A stretch of 47,384 bases of DNA from assembly GCA_020353515.1 (NCBI GenBank), contig CP070695.1, positions 1-47,384 of the forward strand, given 5' to 3'. The notes beneath the pieces were generated by a model, which searched no databases, had not been told where the DNA came from, and worked only from the letters and a program-made list of their open reading frames with translations. Below are positions 18,891 to 27,150 of the stretch, piece by piece. This stretch comes from Candidatus Heimdallarchaeota archaeon (GTDB lineage: Archaea; Asgardarchaeota; Heimdallarchaeia; Hodarchaeales; Hodarchaeaceae). Position 1 is the stretch's first letter, and each line of letters begins with the position of its first letter. A program made the position numbers and the translations under genes.

Positions 18891-19358
18891 ATGGAAACTT
18901 CCTACCTTCAAATTTTACAATTCCTTGGTAAGTCAGGATATTATGCCCGAACTGAAGCTGAAAGAGCTCTCTTGCAAGGATTGGTTGATAAAGGGTATGT
19001 TCGTATGAAACGTGGAACTAAGAATATATTTCAAATCACATCCGATGGTGAGAATAACTTATCACGTGAAATGAATCCCAATACCTCTATTGGAGATCAA
19101 GAATTTCTAAAATACCTGAAAACTGCCTATACTGAGCTTGCAAATCCAATGAAACCCCTTGTGAAAATTCCAGATGTCCGCAAAAAATTAAGTGAAAAAA
19201 GAATTCCCGATTCCTTATTTAATCAAAAAATACTTGATTTACATGACAAAGGAGTCATCACCTTACAAACTGCTTTGTCTAAATCTCATGCTGTCTTTGG
19301 TGGTATTGAATCAGATTCAGGTACGGGTGTTTTCTATTATTTGATGTTTGAAGCGTGA
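18891..19358 (+). CDS. Winged-helix protein paired with AAA ATPase
   Basis: A 155-aa basic protein. Residues 1-60 fit a winged helix (LQILQFLGKSGYYARTEAERALLQGLVDKGYVRMKRG, then IFQITSDGENNL). Residues ~80-155 look like a second winged helix ending in a strand hairpin (GVFYYLMFEA). ATG without a clear Shine-Dalgarno. Its stop lies 6 bases before the ATPase gene, so the two are surely one unit. The family is not recognised. A role as DNA- or RNA-binding partner of the ATPase is inferred from gene order. Confidence 0.65.
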   Translation: METSYLQILQFLGKSGYYARTEAERALLQGLVDKGYVRMKRGTKNIFQITSDGENNLSREMNPNTSIGDQEFLKYLKTAYTELANPMKPLVKIPDVRKKLSEKRIPDSLFNQKILDLHDKGVITLQTALSKSHAVFGGIESDSGTGVFYYLMFEA

Positions 19359-19364
19359 TATATT

Positions 19365-20732
19365 ATGACTCACGTAGCCTCATTAGTTATAGAGAATCCC
19401 TTTCACAATTTTACTGCTCGATCTGACACTCCAGAGTTTTTTAATCTGAATCGTCCAAACAAAAATGCTTTAAAGCATGTTGTCCGATTTTTGGAAATTA
19501 TTCGCAAAAAGAAAAGGAAGTCAGCGATCTTACCCATTATTGCCGAAGCTGGGTATGGTAAAACTCATTTTTACTGGGTTTTACGTGAAACAATTTCAAA
19601 TGCTTATGTTATCTATATTCCTGTTCCCACTAATCCAGATAGAGTTTATTCTCACTTTTATTTTGAAACAATCAAAGCGGGAGGAGTTCACCTACTTGAG
19701 TACGTTTCGGATGCATTAACACAGAAGTATCAAAAAGTTGAACATGCTGCTGTTGATTTTTCTGGTATGGGTAATATTGTAGTAGAGGGTTTCTTCGCAT
19801 TAAAAGATCCTAAACAATCAAAAATCGCTCTGAAATGGTTAACAGGTTTCGATATTGACGAGGAAACAACCAACTTCAAACGAACAATAATGGATGATGA
19901 AGAATTAGCATTCGCAGCCCTCAAAGTGATTTTAGGAGTTATTGACAAGCCAATCATTTTTTTTGTAGACGAACTTGAATCCTTGTTTATAGCATTAGGT
20001 CCAGAGGCTGAGCTTCAATTTCTGGAAACTCTCAAAAAAATGCATAATGAGGCTTCAAATTTTATCTTATGTTTAGCCTGTCTTGCTACACTCTGGGATA
20101 AAATACTTGATCTTTCAAGTACGGCAGTTCAAAGTCGGATTGAACCACCAGTTGTTTTAAAGCGCTTTCTGAAAAAAGATATCCTAAACTATTGTAATCA
20201 AAAGCTCCAGGATTTTCATCAAAAGTTTGAGATCCTACCACCTGATCAGAATCCTTTATGGCCCTTAAAAAAAGCAGACATTGAATCGGCTTATGCCTAT
20301 TCTCACGGGAATCCTCGAGAGGCAATTAAATGGCTTGCAGGATGTATTGAGGAAAGAAAAGGGCCACTACTGGATGATTTGAAGAATAACCAAAAATATT
20401 TAACTCGCACTGGTAAAGCAATTAAAGCTTTTGCAGATAAAAAGAAGGATTTCAGTACAGGTATTCTACAAAAGAATCACGGCGCTTTTATATCTTTATC
20501 ATCAACTGAGAAACGAATCCTAGTTACTATTCCTCCCTCAGAGAGTATGGATGAAGTCTTTCACAATGCGTATAGAAGTGGTCTTAAAACTATTATTTCA
20601 AAAGAAAAATACGATGAAGTAGTCCTTATAGGCTGTTTTCCAGAAGATGAAAAGGATGAAGATCTGCAAATTATGCAATATTCCATTGAAGAACTTGACA
20701 CTAAATTTCATGAATATTTTGAACAATTTTGA
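19365..20732 (+). CDS. AAA/STAND-like P-loop ATPase
   Basis: A 455-aa ATPase. Walker A is AEAGYGKTH at 60-68 and Walker B IIFFVDELE at 197-205, followed by a sensor-like region (FILCLACLATLWDKIL, then QSRIEPPVVLKRF). The layout WLTGFDID, DELE and an Arg near 250 resembles ORC/Cdc6-related and BrxC/BrxD-type (DUF2791) ATPases. I cannot place it more exactly. The C-terminal ~110 residues form a separate domain. Together with the preceding winged-helix gene it may act on DNA, but no replication, defence or partition gene is next to it. An NTP-driven regulator is the alternative. Confidence 0.75.
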   Translation: MTHVASLVIENPFHNFTARSDTPEFFNLNRPNKNALKHVVRFLEIIRKKKRKSAILPIIAEAGYGKTHFYWVLRETISNAYVIYIPVPTNPDRVYSHFYFETIKAGGVHLLEYVSDALTQKYQKVEHAAVDFSGMGNIVVEGFFALKDPKQSKIALKWLTGFDIDEETTNFKRTIMDDEELAFAALKVILGVIDKPIIFFVDELESLFIALGPEAELQFLETLKKMHNEASNFILCLACLATLWDKILDLSSTAVQSRIEPPVVLKRFLKKDILNYCNQKLQDFHQKFEILPPDQNPLWPLKKADIESAYAYSHGNPREAIKWLAGCIEERKGPLLDDLKNNQKYLTRTGKAIKAFADKKKDFSTGILQKNHGAFISLSSTEKRILVTIPPSESMDEVFHNAYRSGLKTIISKEKYDEVVLIGCFPEDEKDEDLQIMQYSIEELDTKFHEYFEQF

Positions 20733-20832
20733 AACCTAAATCCGTTGATTATCTTCTTCTAAAAATTGATATAAATAAACCATTAGAAGTAGATTCTGTC
20801 AATAATATCCTTTTTTGTATGGAGTAAAACAG

Positions 20833-21936
20833 TTGAGTAAGTCATTTCAAGATCCTGAAATAATTAAGAAGATTAAAACAAAAATTCATAATCTTGCAGA
20901 TAAATTTGTAGATCGTAAAATACGGATCTGCCACGTTTGTGGAACTCATGAATATACAATTTCCCATTGGGGAATTCGATCACTTTTACCCTCAAATATT
21001 GAAGTGATTGCTGGTCCTGGGTGTCCTGTTTGTATATGTCCTAATGAGGATATAGAACAAGGCATTTGGCTGGCAAAGAATGGATATACTCTTGCCACCT
21101 ATGGAGACATGGCTCGGGTTCCGAGTAATCAAGGATCTATACTCACTGCTCGAGCTGAGGGAGCAGATATAAGAGTTGTATATAGTTTTCTTGATGTAAT
21201 AAAACTTGCAAAGAGTAATCCTCAAAAAAATATAGTCTTTTTTGCCATTGGATTTGAAACAACAGCTCCCACTGTTGCTATTGAACTAATTAACCACCAA
21301 ATACCCTCCAACCTTTACATTCTTAGTGCCCATCGTCTTGTACCCCCTGCAATGAGTGTTTTAGTAGACCAGCCAGATATCCCTCTTGATGGTTTCATTG
21401 CTCCTGGACATGTTTCAGCAATCACTGGTTCAGGTATTTATGAATCTATCAGCGACCAACATAACGTTCCGATTGTTGTAGCAGGATTTGAACCCGCTGA
21501 TGTAATGTTAAGCATTCTTGCCATTCTCCAACAACTAATTCATTCTCGATCAAAGACAGAGAATCTATATTCCCGCGTGGTAACTAGGGAAGGAAATAAG
21601 ACAGCACTTACCGCTATGGATACAGCATACGAAGTCGTTGATGCAAGATGGAGAGGAATTGGAGTCATTCCTTCTTCTGGTTTTGAGATTGCTAAGGATT
21701 TTTCAAAGTTCAATATTCGGGTGAAAGAAGAAATTCCTATCACAGGTGGTAGAGATATCCCTAAGGGATGCCGTTGTGCAGATATTATGCTTGGAAAAAT
21801 CTACCCTGAGGACTGTTCGCTATTCAACTCACGATGCACACCAGAAAATCCCATTGGTCCATGTATGGTAGGGAATGAAGGGACTTGTGCAATCCACGCA
21901 AAATATGGTGGTCATCTAGATCTGGATAGCGATTAA
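20833..21936 (+). CDS. hypD: NiFe-hydrogenase maturation protein HypD
   Basis: A 367-aa protein with the full HypD signature: CHVCGTHE near the N-terminus, GPGCPVCICP, the central ATYGDMARVP and AIGFETTAPT, and the C-terminal Cys set CRCADIMLG, SRCTPENPIGPCMVGNEGTC that holds the [4Fe-4S] cluster. HypD with HypC assembles the Fe(CN)2CO unit of NiFe hydrogenases. A TTG at 20815 would add six residues. I chose TTG 20833 because GGAG (20821-20824) lies 8 bases upstream. No hypC, hypE or hydrogenase gene is next to it. The gene ends in a stop that overlaps the stop of the convergent GH13 gene. Confidence 0.95.
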   Translation: MSKSFQDPEIIKKIKTKIHNLADKFVDRKIRICHVCGTHEYTISHWGIRSLLPSNIEVIAGPGCPVCICPNEDIEQGIWLAKNGYTLATYGDMARVPSNQGSILTARAEGADIRVVYSFLDVIKLAKSNPQKNIVFFAIGFETTAPTVAIELINHQIPSNLYILSAHRLVPPAMSVLVDQPDIPLDGFIAPGHVSAITGSGIYESISDQHNVPIVVAGFEPADVMLSILAILQQLIHSRSKTENLYSRVVTREGNKTALTAMDTAYEVVDARWRGIGVIPSSGFEIAKDFSKFNIRVKEEIPITGGRDIPKGCRCADIMLGKIYPEDCSLFNSRCTPENPIGPCMVGNEGTCAIHAKYGGHLDLDSD

Positions 21937-23597
21937 CTCACAGATTCAAAACTGAATTTTGTTAACAATCCTTCATAAGCTTGAATAGTAATGTTATCAG
22001 TTGTGGAGGACAAGAGATTCAAGCTCTCAGTCGAAAAAATTATTGTAGAAGAAGGATAAGGGTTCTGGATTTGAATTAGCTTATTATTAAAATTGAATAT
22101 AACCAATAAAGCAACTAATTTCCCTTCCTGGTAACCCAAACGTTCGAAAGTAAGGCAATTTTTGCAAGGAATTGAGAGATTTAAGAGTTTTCCTTCACAA
22201 AGTGCATTTTCTGATTTTCGAAGATGTATTAATTGTTTAAAATAAGAAAGCATTGATTTTTCATCATTCTTTTGGTTTTCTACGTTGATTACATCTGAAT
22301 TTGTGCTAATTGGTAACCAAGGGATCGTATCTAGCTTAGGTGAAAATCCCGCATTTCCACTAGAATTATCCCATTGCATAGGAGTTCGACATCCATCACG
22401 CCCCAAAAACTTACCAATCGGAATACCCATCACTTTCAGTTTGGCAAGTGGATCTTTTAATGCTTCTTTTGGAATTTTTCCTTGATGCATTCCAATTTCT
22501 TCACCATAGTAGATAAAAGGGGTTCCTCGGACAGTCAATAGAAGAAGAGTCAATAATTTTGCCTTTTTTTCATTATTCCCAACTCTTGAAATCATTCGGG
22601 TTTTATCGTGGTTAGAAAAAACATAACAGGGCCAATATGGGTCTGATAAAATACTTTCTGTTTCTTGTATTACCTGAAAGAATTTTTTCGCTGAAAATGA
22701 CTGGTCACTGAATTTAAAATTAAAAACGAGGTTCAATCCATTGTTATTTTCCCCATATAGAGGACGAAATATCCGTGGTCCTCCCATTACTTCCCCTACA
22801 ACCATTCGTTCAGGAACATAAGAGTCGATAAGGCTCCGAATGTGAATACACATGTTGATAGTTTCAGGAAGAAAAGCTGTATACTTCGGGTTCTGGAACA
22901 GGTAAGCAGTTGAATCACTGGAAGGTAATAAACGCCAGCTTCGTGGGTTATCACGAAAATCTTTGTCTTCAAAGAGTGTGTGAATTATGTCAAGTCTAAA
23001 GCCGTCAACTCCCTTTTCTACCCAGAATCGAACGGTTTCGAGCATCTCCTCTTGAACAGCACTATTACGCCAATTAAGATCAGGTTGAAAAGGTAGAAAT
23101 TGGTGGAAAAAATATTCTTGTGTATATTTATCCCATTTCCAAGCGTTTCCTCCAAAAACAGCCCTCCAATTATTCGGAGGTTTATCTTGTTTTTTTCCCC
23201 GTCCTTTTCTCCATATATACCAATCACGTTTTGGATTTGTAGTATTTGAACGGGATTCGAGGAACCATGGATGTTCATCAGAAGTATGGTTCAATACCAT
23301 GTCTAAGATTATTTTGATGTCAAGTGAATGAGCTTTTTCCAATAATTCTTCAAAATCCTTCATTGTACCGTATCCAGGATCAATTGTTCTATAATCACTA
23401 ATATCATACCCAAAATCCTTTTGTGGAGAGGAAAAGAATGGTGAAAACCAAATGGCATCTATCCCCAGCTCTTGTAAATAATCTAATCTTTCAATGACAC
23501 CTTGAAGATCACCAATTCCATTATTATTACTATCCGCGAATGAACGAGGATAGATTTGATAGAAAACCGCTTTTTGCCACCATTTTTTCTTTTCCAC
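21933..23597 (-). CDS. GH13 alpha-glucosidase / oligo-1,6-glucosidase
   Basis: A 554-aa alpha-amylase family enzyme without a signal peptide, so cytoplasmic. (beta/alpha)8-barrel motifs: FYQIYPRSFADSNNNGIGDL at 12-31, region I DMVLNHTSDEH (99-109), region II DGFRLDIIH with nucleophile D203, region III VGEV with acid/base E269, region IV SNHDKTR with D331. The GIGDL plus LNHTSDEHPWF pattern is that of alpha-glucosidases and oligo-1,6-glucosidases of bacterial type. It should release glucose from isomalto- or malto-oligosaccharides. GTG start with AGGA ~7 bases upstream. The bacterial-like sequence suggests horizontal acquisition, which needs a tree. Downstream member of a minus-strand run with the TIM-barrel and M16 genes. 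Confidence 0.9.
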   Translation of the reverse strand: MEKKKWWQKAVFYQIYPRSFADSNNNGIGDLQGVIERLDYLQELGIDAIWFSPFFSSPQKDFGYDISDYRTIDPGYGTMKDFEELLEKAHSLDIKIILDMVLNHTSDEHPWFLESRSNTTNPKRDWYIWRKGRGKKQDKPPNNWRAVFGGNAWKWDKYTQEYFFHQFLPFQPDLNWRNSAVQEEMLETVRFWVEKGVDGFRLDIIHTLFEDKDFRDNPRSWRLLPSSDSTAYLFQNPKYTAFLPETINMCIHIRSLIDSYVPERMVVGEVMGGPRIFRPLYGENNNGLNLVFNFKFSDQSFSAKKFFQVIQETESILSDPYWPCYVFSNHDKTRMISRVGNNEKKAKLLTLLLLTVRGTPFIYYGEEIGMHQGKIPKEALKDPLAKLKVMGIPIGKFLGRDGCRTPMQWDNSSGNAGFSPKLDTIPWLPISTNSDVINVENQKNDEKSMLSYFKQLIHLRKSENALCEGKLLNLSIPCKNCLTFERLGYQEGKLVALLVIFNFNNKLIQIQNPYPSSTIIFSTESLNLLSSTTDNITIQAYEGLLTKFSFESVS

Positions 23598-23660
23598 AAC
23601 TAGTCCTATCCAAGATGGTGAGAATAATTAGGTAAATCGGGATTAATCTATCTGATTCCA

Positions 23661-24482
23661 TTAAAAATTTGTAAGTTGACGTGCTTTTCGCATAATAAAA
23701 GGGTGTTTAAGCTTTACCTGTAGTTTGTGCAGCCTTTTGCCCGCAATACCTAACATCAACATATAGGATTGGAAAACTTTGTTGAGATCTTCAATAGATC
23801 GTGGTGCTAATTCCATTGTAACGGTTCCTGAAAAAGAATTAGCGTTTAAAAATTCTCTAATGGGAGAAATTGGCATATCTCCCTCTGTTAACAATGGAAA
23901 ATGTGTATCCTCCTCTCTAGTTCCTCCTGAGATGTGGATATACCCGTTTGATGAACGAAGTAAATCCATACAAAAAGCTGGAAGTTCTAAAAATAGTTCA
24001 CCATATGTTATCCATGAGTGCGGCATATCAAAGCACATCCCTAAATGGCGATTGACATTAGCTTGTGTCGTTTCAATGAACTCTTTGAATTCATCCCAAG
24101 ATTGATATGGCATATTTTCAAGTAGAGGGAGGGGTAGTTTCTCTAGTCTGTCATAGAAATTTTCCCAAGAACCACTTGCATCCGTAGGAGGATGGACAAC
24201 GACTCCGATGATATTTAAATCATTTTGAGCTGCAAGAACGTTATCAACAAACTGATCAACGACAGGATCATCTGTGGATAGGTCAATACCGTAATCCTCT
24301 AGATAAGGTGCATGAATTACCGTTTGAGGCGCTTCTAAGACCTTAATTACGTTCTCAATGTCGTTAAAAACTGTTAGATCAAATTCAATGTGTTTTAATC
24401 GGATGGCAGAGGCTATTTTTACCAAGGTTGAAGGGAGAATATCGTTCAATTGTTGAATAGAGAGTCCAGTGATAAAAGTCAT
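23661..24482 (-). CDS. Xylose-isomerase-like TIM-barrel protein
   Basis: A 273-aa sugar phosphate isomerase/epimerase-type barrel: IKHIEFDL-like strand (residues ~28-36), HAPYLEDYGIDL (Glu/His metal-site region), VVVHPPTDASGSWENFYDRLEKL, LLENMPYQSWDEFKEF, MCFDMPHSW, GYIHISGG and TVTMELAPRSIEDL. The ordered E, H, D, H, E residues are those used for a divalent metal in this superfamily. The substrate is unknown; both sugar isomerases and endonuclease IV share the fold. ATG start, with GGTGA 5 bases upstream. It lies 63 bases before the GH13 gene and 35 bases after the M16 gene, so it is probably in the same operon. Confidence 0.75.
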   Translation of the reverse strand: MTFITGLSIQQLNDILPSTLVKIASAIRLKHIEFDLTVFNDIENVIKVLEAPQTVIHAPYLEDYGIDLSTDDPVVDQFVDNVLAAQNDLNIIGVVVHPPTDASGSWENFYDRLEKLPLPLLENMPYQSWDEFKEFIETTQANVNRHLGMCFDMPHSWITYGELFLELPAFCMDLLRSSNGYIHISGGTREEDTHFPLLTEGDMPISPIREFLNANSFSGTVTMELAPRSIEDLNKVFQSYMLMLGIAGKRLHKLQVKLKHPFIMRKARQLTNF

Positions 24483-24517
24483 TTATTCACCAAATATTAT
24501 CAAGATGCTTGGAATTG

Positions 24518-25825
24518 TTACCAGGGGCCATTTTTTGGGAATTGTGGATCCCAGTCACTTGGTATACTGCCAGTAGCATACATTGTCAGGTTGAGATTTT
24601 CGAAACACTTATTTTTTACAGTTTGAATATCTTCTACAGAGACTTTTGAGATGTTTTCTAAGAAATCTGCCACGGAGAGAGGGTGACGGAATTTAATGTA
24701 TTTTTGTAAAAGGTCAATACCATAATTAGTAGGATCTTCGATTTCGGAAGTATATGAGCCTAAGGTTTCCTCTTTCAAATCGTTAACAGTTTGAGGAGTA
24801 ATTTCAAGATCATGAACATGAACTAGTAGATCCATGACTTTGTGAAAGACATTTTTTGTTTCTTTTGGCGGACTTATGAAAAAGATACCACTTATTGAGA
24901 TATCGAAAAGCGCTTCGAATCCAAAACGACACACGCTTGCTATTCCTTTACTAGTTATTTCCCGGTATAATAATGAAGTTCGAGAATTCCCTATAAATGT
25001 GTTTAGTAACAATAATGGATAGAAATCTGATGAATTGATGCCTGGGGTAGCCCAAGATAAAGCAACATAAGTGAGAGGTTTATCGAGTTTCTTACTCGAA
25101 TAAGAGATACTATTCTTACTACTCTTCTCTGGAGTAACTCTTGGAGGAAAAATAGGATGAGGTCGTGGTTCGGAGATTGCCTCGTTAAAAATTGAAGTTA
25201 GATATTGCTTTTCTCCTTCCAAATCAAAACCACCAACTAGAGTTACAACCGCATTATCAAGAGAATAATACTGTGTGATATAATCAGTCATCATATTTAG
25301 GGTAATTGCTCCCACCGATTCAGGAGTTCCGAGAATATTATGTTCTAATGCAGTTCCTGAGAATTGTTTTTGCCGAACCGTATAATTTGTATCAAATTCT
25401 GGCATATCTGCATATAATTGGATCTCCTGTAGTATAACTTGTTTCTCAGCTTTAAATTCTTCTGGATTAAGGACGTCATTGACCAATAGATCTTTCCAAA
25501 TCTCAGCTGCATGACGTAAATTGCGTGTTGGAACCTTTGCATAGTAAACTGTGTGATCATAGCTAGTAAATGCATTTAAATCTGCACCTAGACGCGTAAA
25601 TGCCTCGTTCACTTGTTTGGCTGTTTTTGTAGGTGTTCCTTTGAAAAACATGTGTTCTAAGAAGTGACTGATACCATCATTTGACCCAGATCCAAACCCT
25701 TTTTCATACATACTTCCAGCATGGAAACCCACCGCAAATAAAGCTGTTTTCCCTCCTGGAATGGAAACTAGTTGTAATTTCAGATTGTTGTCCAATGTTA
25801 CTAATTCAGATTGCTCATTATTCAT
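24518..25825 (-). CDS. M16 zinc peptidase, catalytic subunit
   Basis: A 435-aa M16B-type peptidase. The inverted zinc motif HFLEH is at 54-58 and the third ligand Glu lies in EKQVILQEIQ (127-136). No signal peptide, so probably cytoplasmic. M16B enzymes of this size work as two-subunit clamshells that degrade short peptides. The inactive partner is the gene directly upstream (9-base gap), with AGGT before this ATG. The C-terminal half (LLLNTFIGNSRTSLLYREI) has the substrate-side domain of the clamshell. Confidence 0.9.
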   Translation of the reverse strand: MNNEQSELVTLDNNLKLQLVSIPGGKTALFAVGFHAGSMYEKGFGSGSNDGISHFLEHMFFKGTPTKTAKQVNEAFTRLGADLNAFTSYDHTVYYAKVPTRNLRHAAEIWKDLLVNDVLNPEEFKAEKQVILQEIQLYADMPEFDTNYTVRQKQFSGTALEHNILGTPESVGAITLNMMTDYITQYYSLDNAVVTLVGGFDLEGEKQYLTSIFNEAISEPRPHPIFPPRVTPEKSSKNSISYSSKKLDKPLTYVALSWATPGINSSDFYPLLLLNTFIGNSRTSLLYREITSKGIASVCRFGFEALFDISISGIFFISPPKETKNVFHKVMDLLVHVHDLEITPQTVNDLKEETLGSYTSEIEDPTNYGIDLLQKYIKFRHPLSVADFLENISKVSVEDIQTVKNKCFENLNLTMYATGSIPSDWDPQFPKNGPW

Positions 25826-25834
25826 TAGAATACC

Positions 25835-27088
25835 TCAGGACACATTGTAAGTCTTACTTGTCCAGTTTTCCTCAATCTTACTAGAATCAATATTTCCAGA
25901 AATAGCTAAGCTGAAATTTTCTGGTCGTAGGAGAGTTGTCTTCCACCAAGAGTGGAGCTCTTTACGAGTTACCCCCTGTATTTCCTCATACCCTGATTCG
26001 ATCTGAGGTGAAAGTCCATGAACTTTTCGGTTAATAATTTTGGATGCAGTCTGTCGGGAATCGTCAAAAGCTAGGTCTAATTGACCTAACATGAAATCAC
26101 GTGTTGTATCATATTCTTCAAGTGAAATTTCTTCTTTACCCATATCAGTAAGTATCTCAACTAATGAATCAATTGCCTCCTCCGTTCGCTTTGGAGAGGT
26201 TTCCATAAAGTAACGTTGAATCAACATATTATCGAAGAGTTTTAGCGTCGCTCCAGCAATGTAGCCAAACGCTTTTTGGTCACGCAGGATTGCAAACATT
26301 CTTGACCCAAAGGATTCCCCTAAAAGTGCACTTGAAAACCGTGCTAATCCGATTAAACTTGGTTGCAACTCGATAGTAATGTTAATACACAGGTAAACAC
26401 TTCCATCCTCCTTCATTGGCCTAGAGATTAGATGATTTGGAGGAGTAACTCTTTGTGGAAAAGATTGAGATTTTTGAACTTTAGTCTCTAGGGTGTTGGA
26501 GAATTCTGAAAATTTTTGATTGATTTTTTTTTGGAGAGAGTCTGATATCGCTCCAACGGTAAACCCCCAGGGCTGGACTAATAATTCTTGATGAGTTTTT
26601 TGGAGATCATCTTTTGTGAGTTGGTTTAAGGAATCTGGTGTTCCAATTTGAGGGCGACCAAGTGGATGGGTCTCTCCAAAAGCAGCTTTATCCGCATCAA
26701 ATAACAACATTCTTCGTACTGGATTGGATTGAACCTGGTGAAAGATTTGTATTAAATTCTGTTTTTCTATAAGGATGTGGTTCTCATCGAGAGTGGGAAG
26801 TGAAATCATTTCACAAAGGAGATCTAGAGTTCGTACAGCGAATTTTGGTTGAATTTGAGCACCGATGATAGAGAAATCTTTTTCTGTTGCCGAAAATAAC
26901 GTTCCACCAGTTCCATCAATCATTCTGGCGATTTCATTTTCATTATGTTGTTTAGTCCCTCGTGCCATTGTTTGTAATAGAACTTGTGTGGATCCAGCAA
27001 GAGTGTCATGAGAAGCTCCATGATGAGTTACTATTCCAAGACATATGGTACGCAAATTAGGATACGGACGAAACACTGTTGAGAACAT
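25835..27088 (-). CDS. M16-like peptidase, non-catalytic subunit
   Basis: A 417-aa M16 homologue with no HxxEH motif in the expected place (the region reads STQVLLQTMARGT). The C-terminal half keeps the Arg/Tyr substrate-binding signature (ESFGSRMFAILRDQKAFGYIAG) that the partner subunit supplies in two-chain M16B peptidases. It should pair with the catalytic subunit encoded 9 bases downstream to form one active site across both chains. ATG with AAGGAG about 9 bases upstream. It is 62 bases after the Pro-rich membrane-protein gene. Confidence 0.88.
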   Translation of the reverse strand: MFSTVFRPYPNLRTICLGIVTHHGASHDTLAGSTQVLLQTMARGTKQHNENEIARMIDGTGGTLFSATEKDFSIIGAQIQPKFAVRTLDLLCEMISLPTLDENHILIEKQNLIQIFHQVQSNPVRRMLLFDADKAAFGETHPLGRPQIGTPDSLNQLTKDDLQKTHQELLVQPWGFTVGAISDSLQKKINQKFSEFSNTLETKVQKSQSFPQRVTPPNHLISRPMKEDGSVYLCINITIELQPSLIGLARFSSALLGESFGSRMFAILRDQKAFGYIAGATLKLFDNMLIQRYFMETSPKRTEEAIDSLVEILTDMGKEEISLEEYDTTRDFMLGQLDLAFDDSRQTASKIINRKVHGLSPQIESGYEEIQGVTRKELHSWWKTTLLRPENFSLAISGNIDSSKIEENWTSKTYNVS

Positions 27089-27150
27089 TAATTAATCTCC
27101 TTGATGTCTTACTACGGTGAGTTGAATTATATTTATTTAGATAATTGCTA

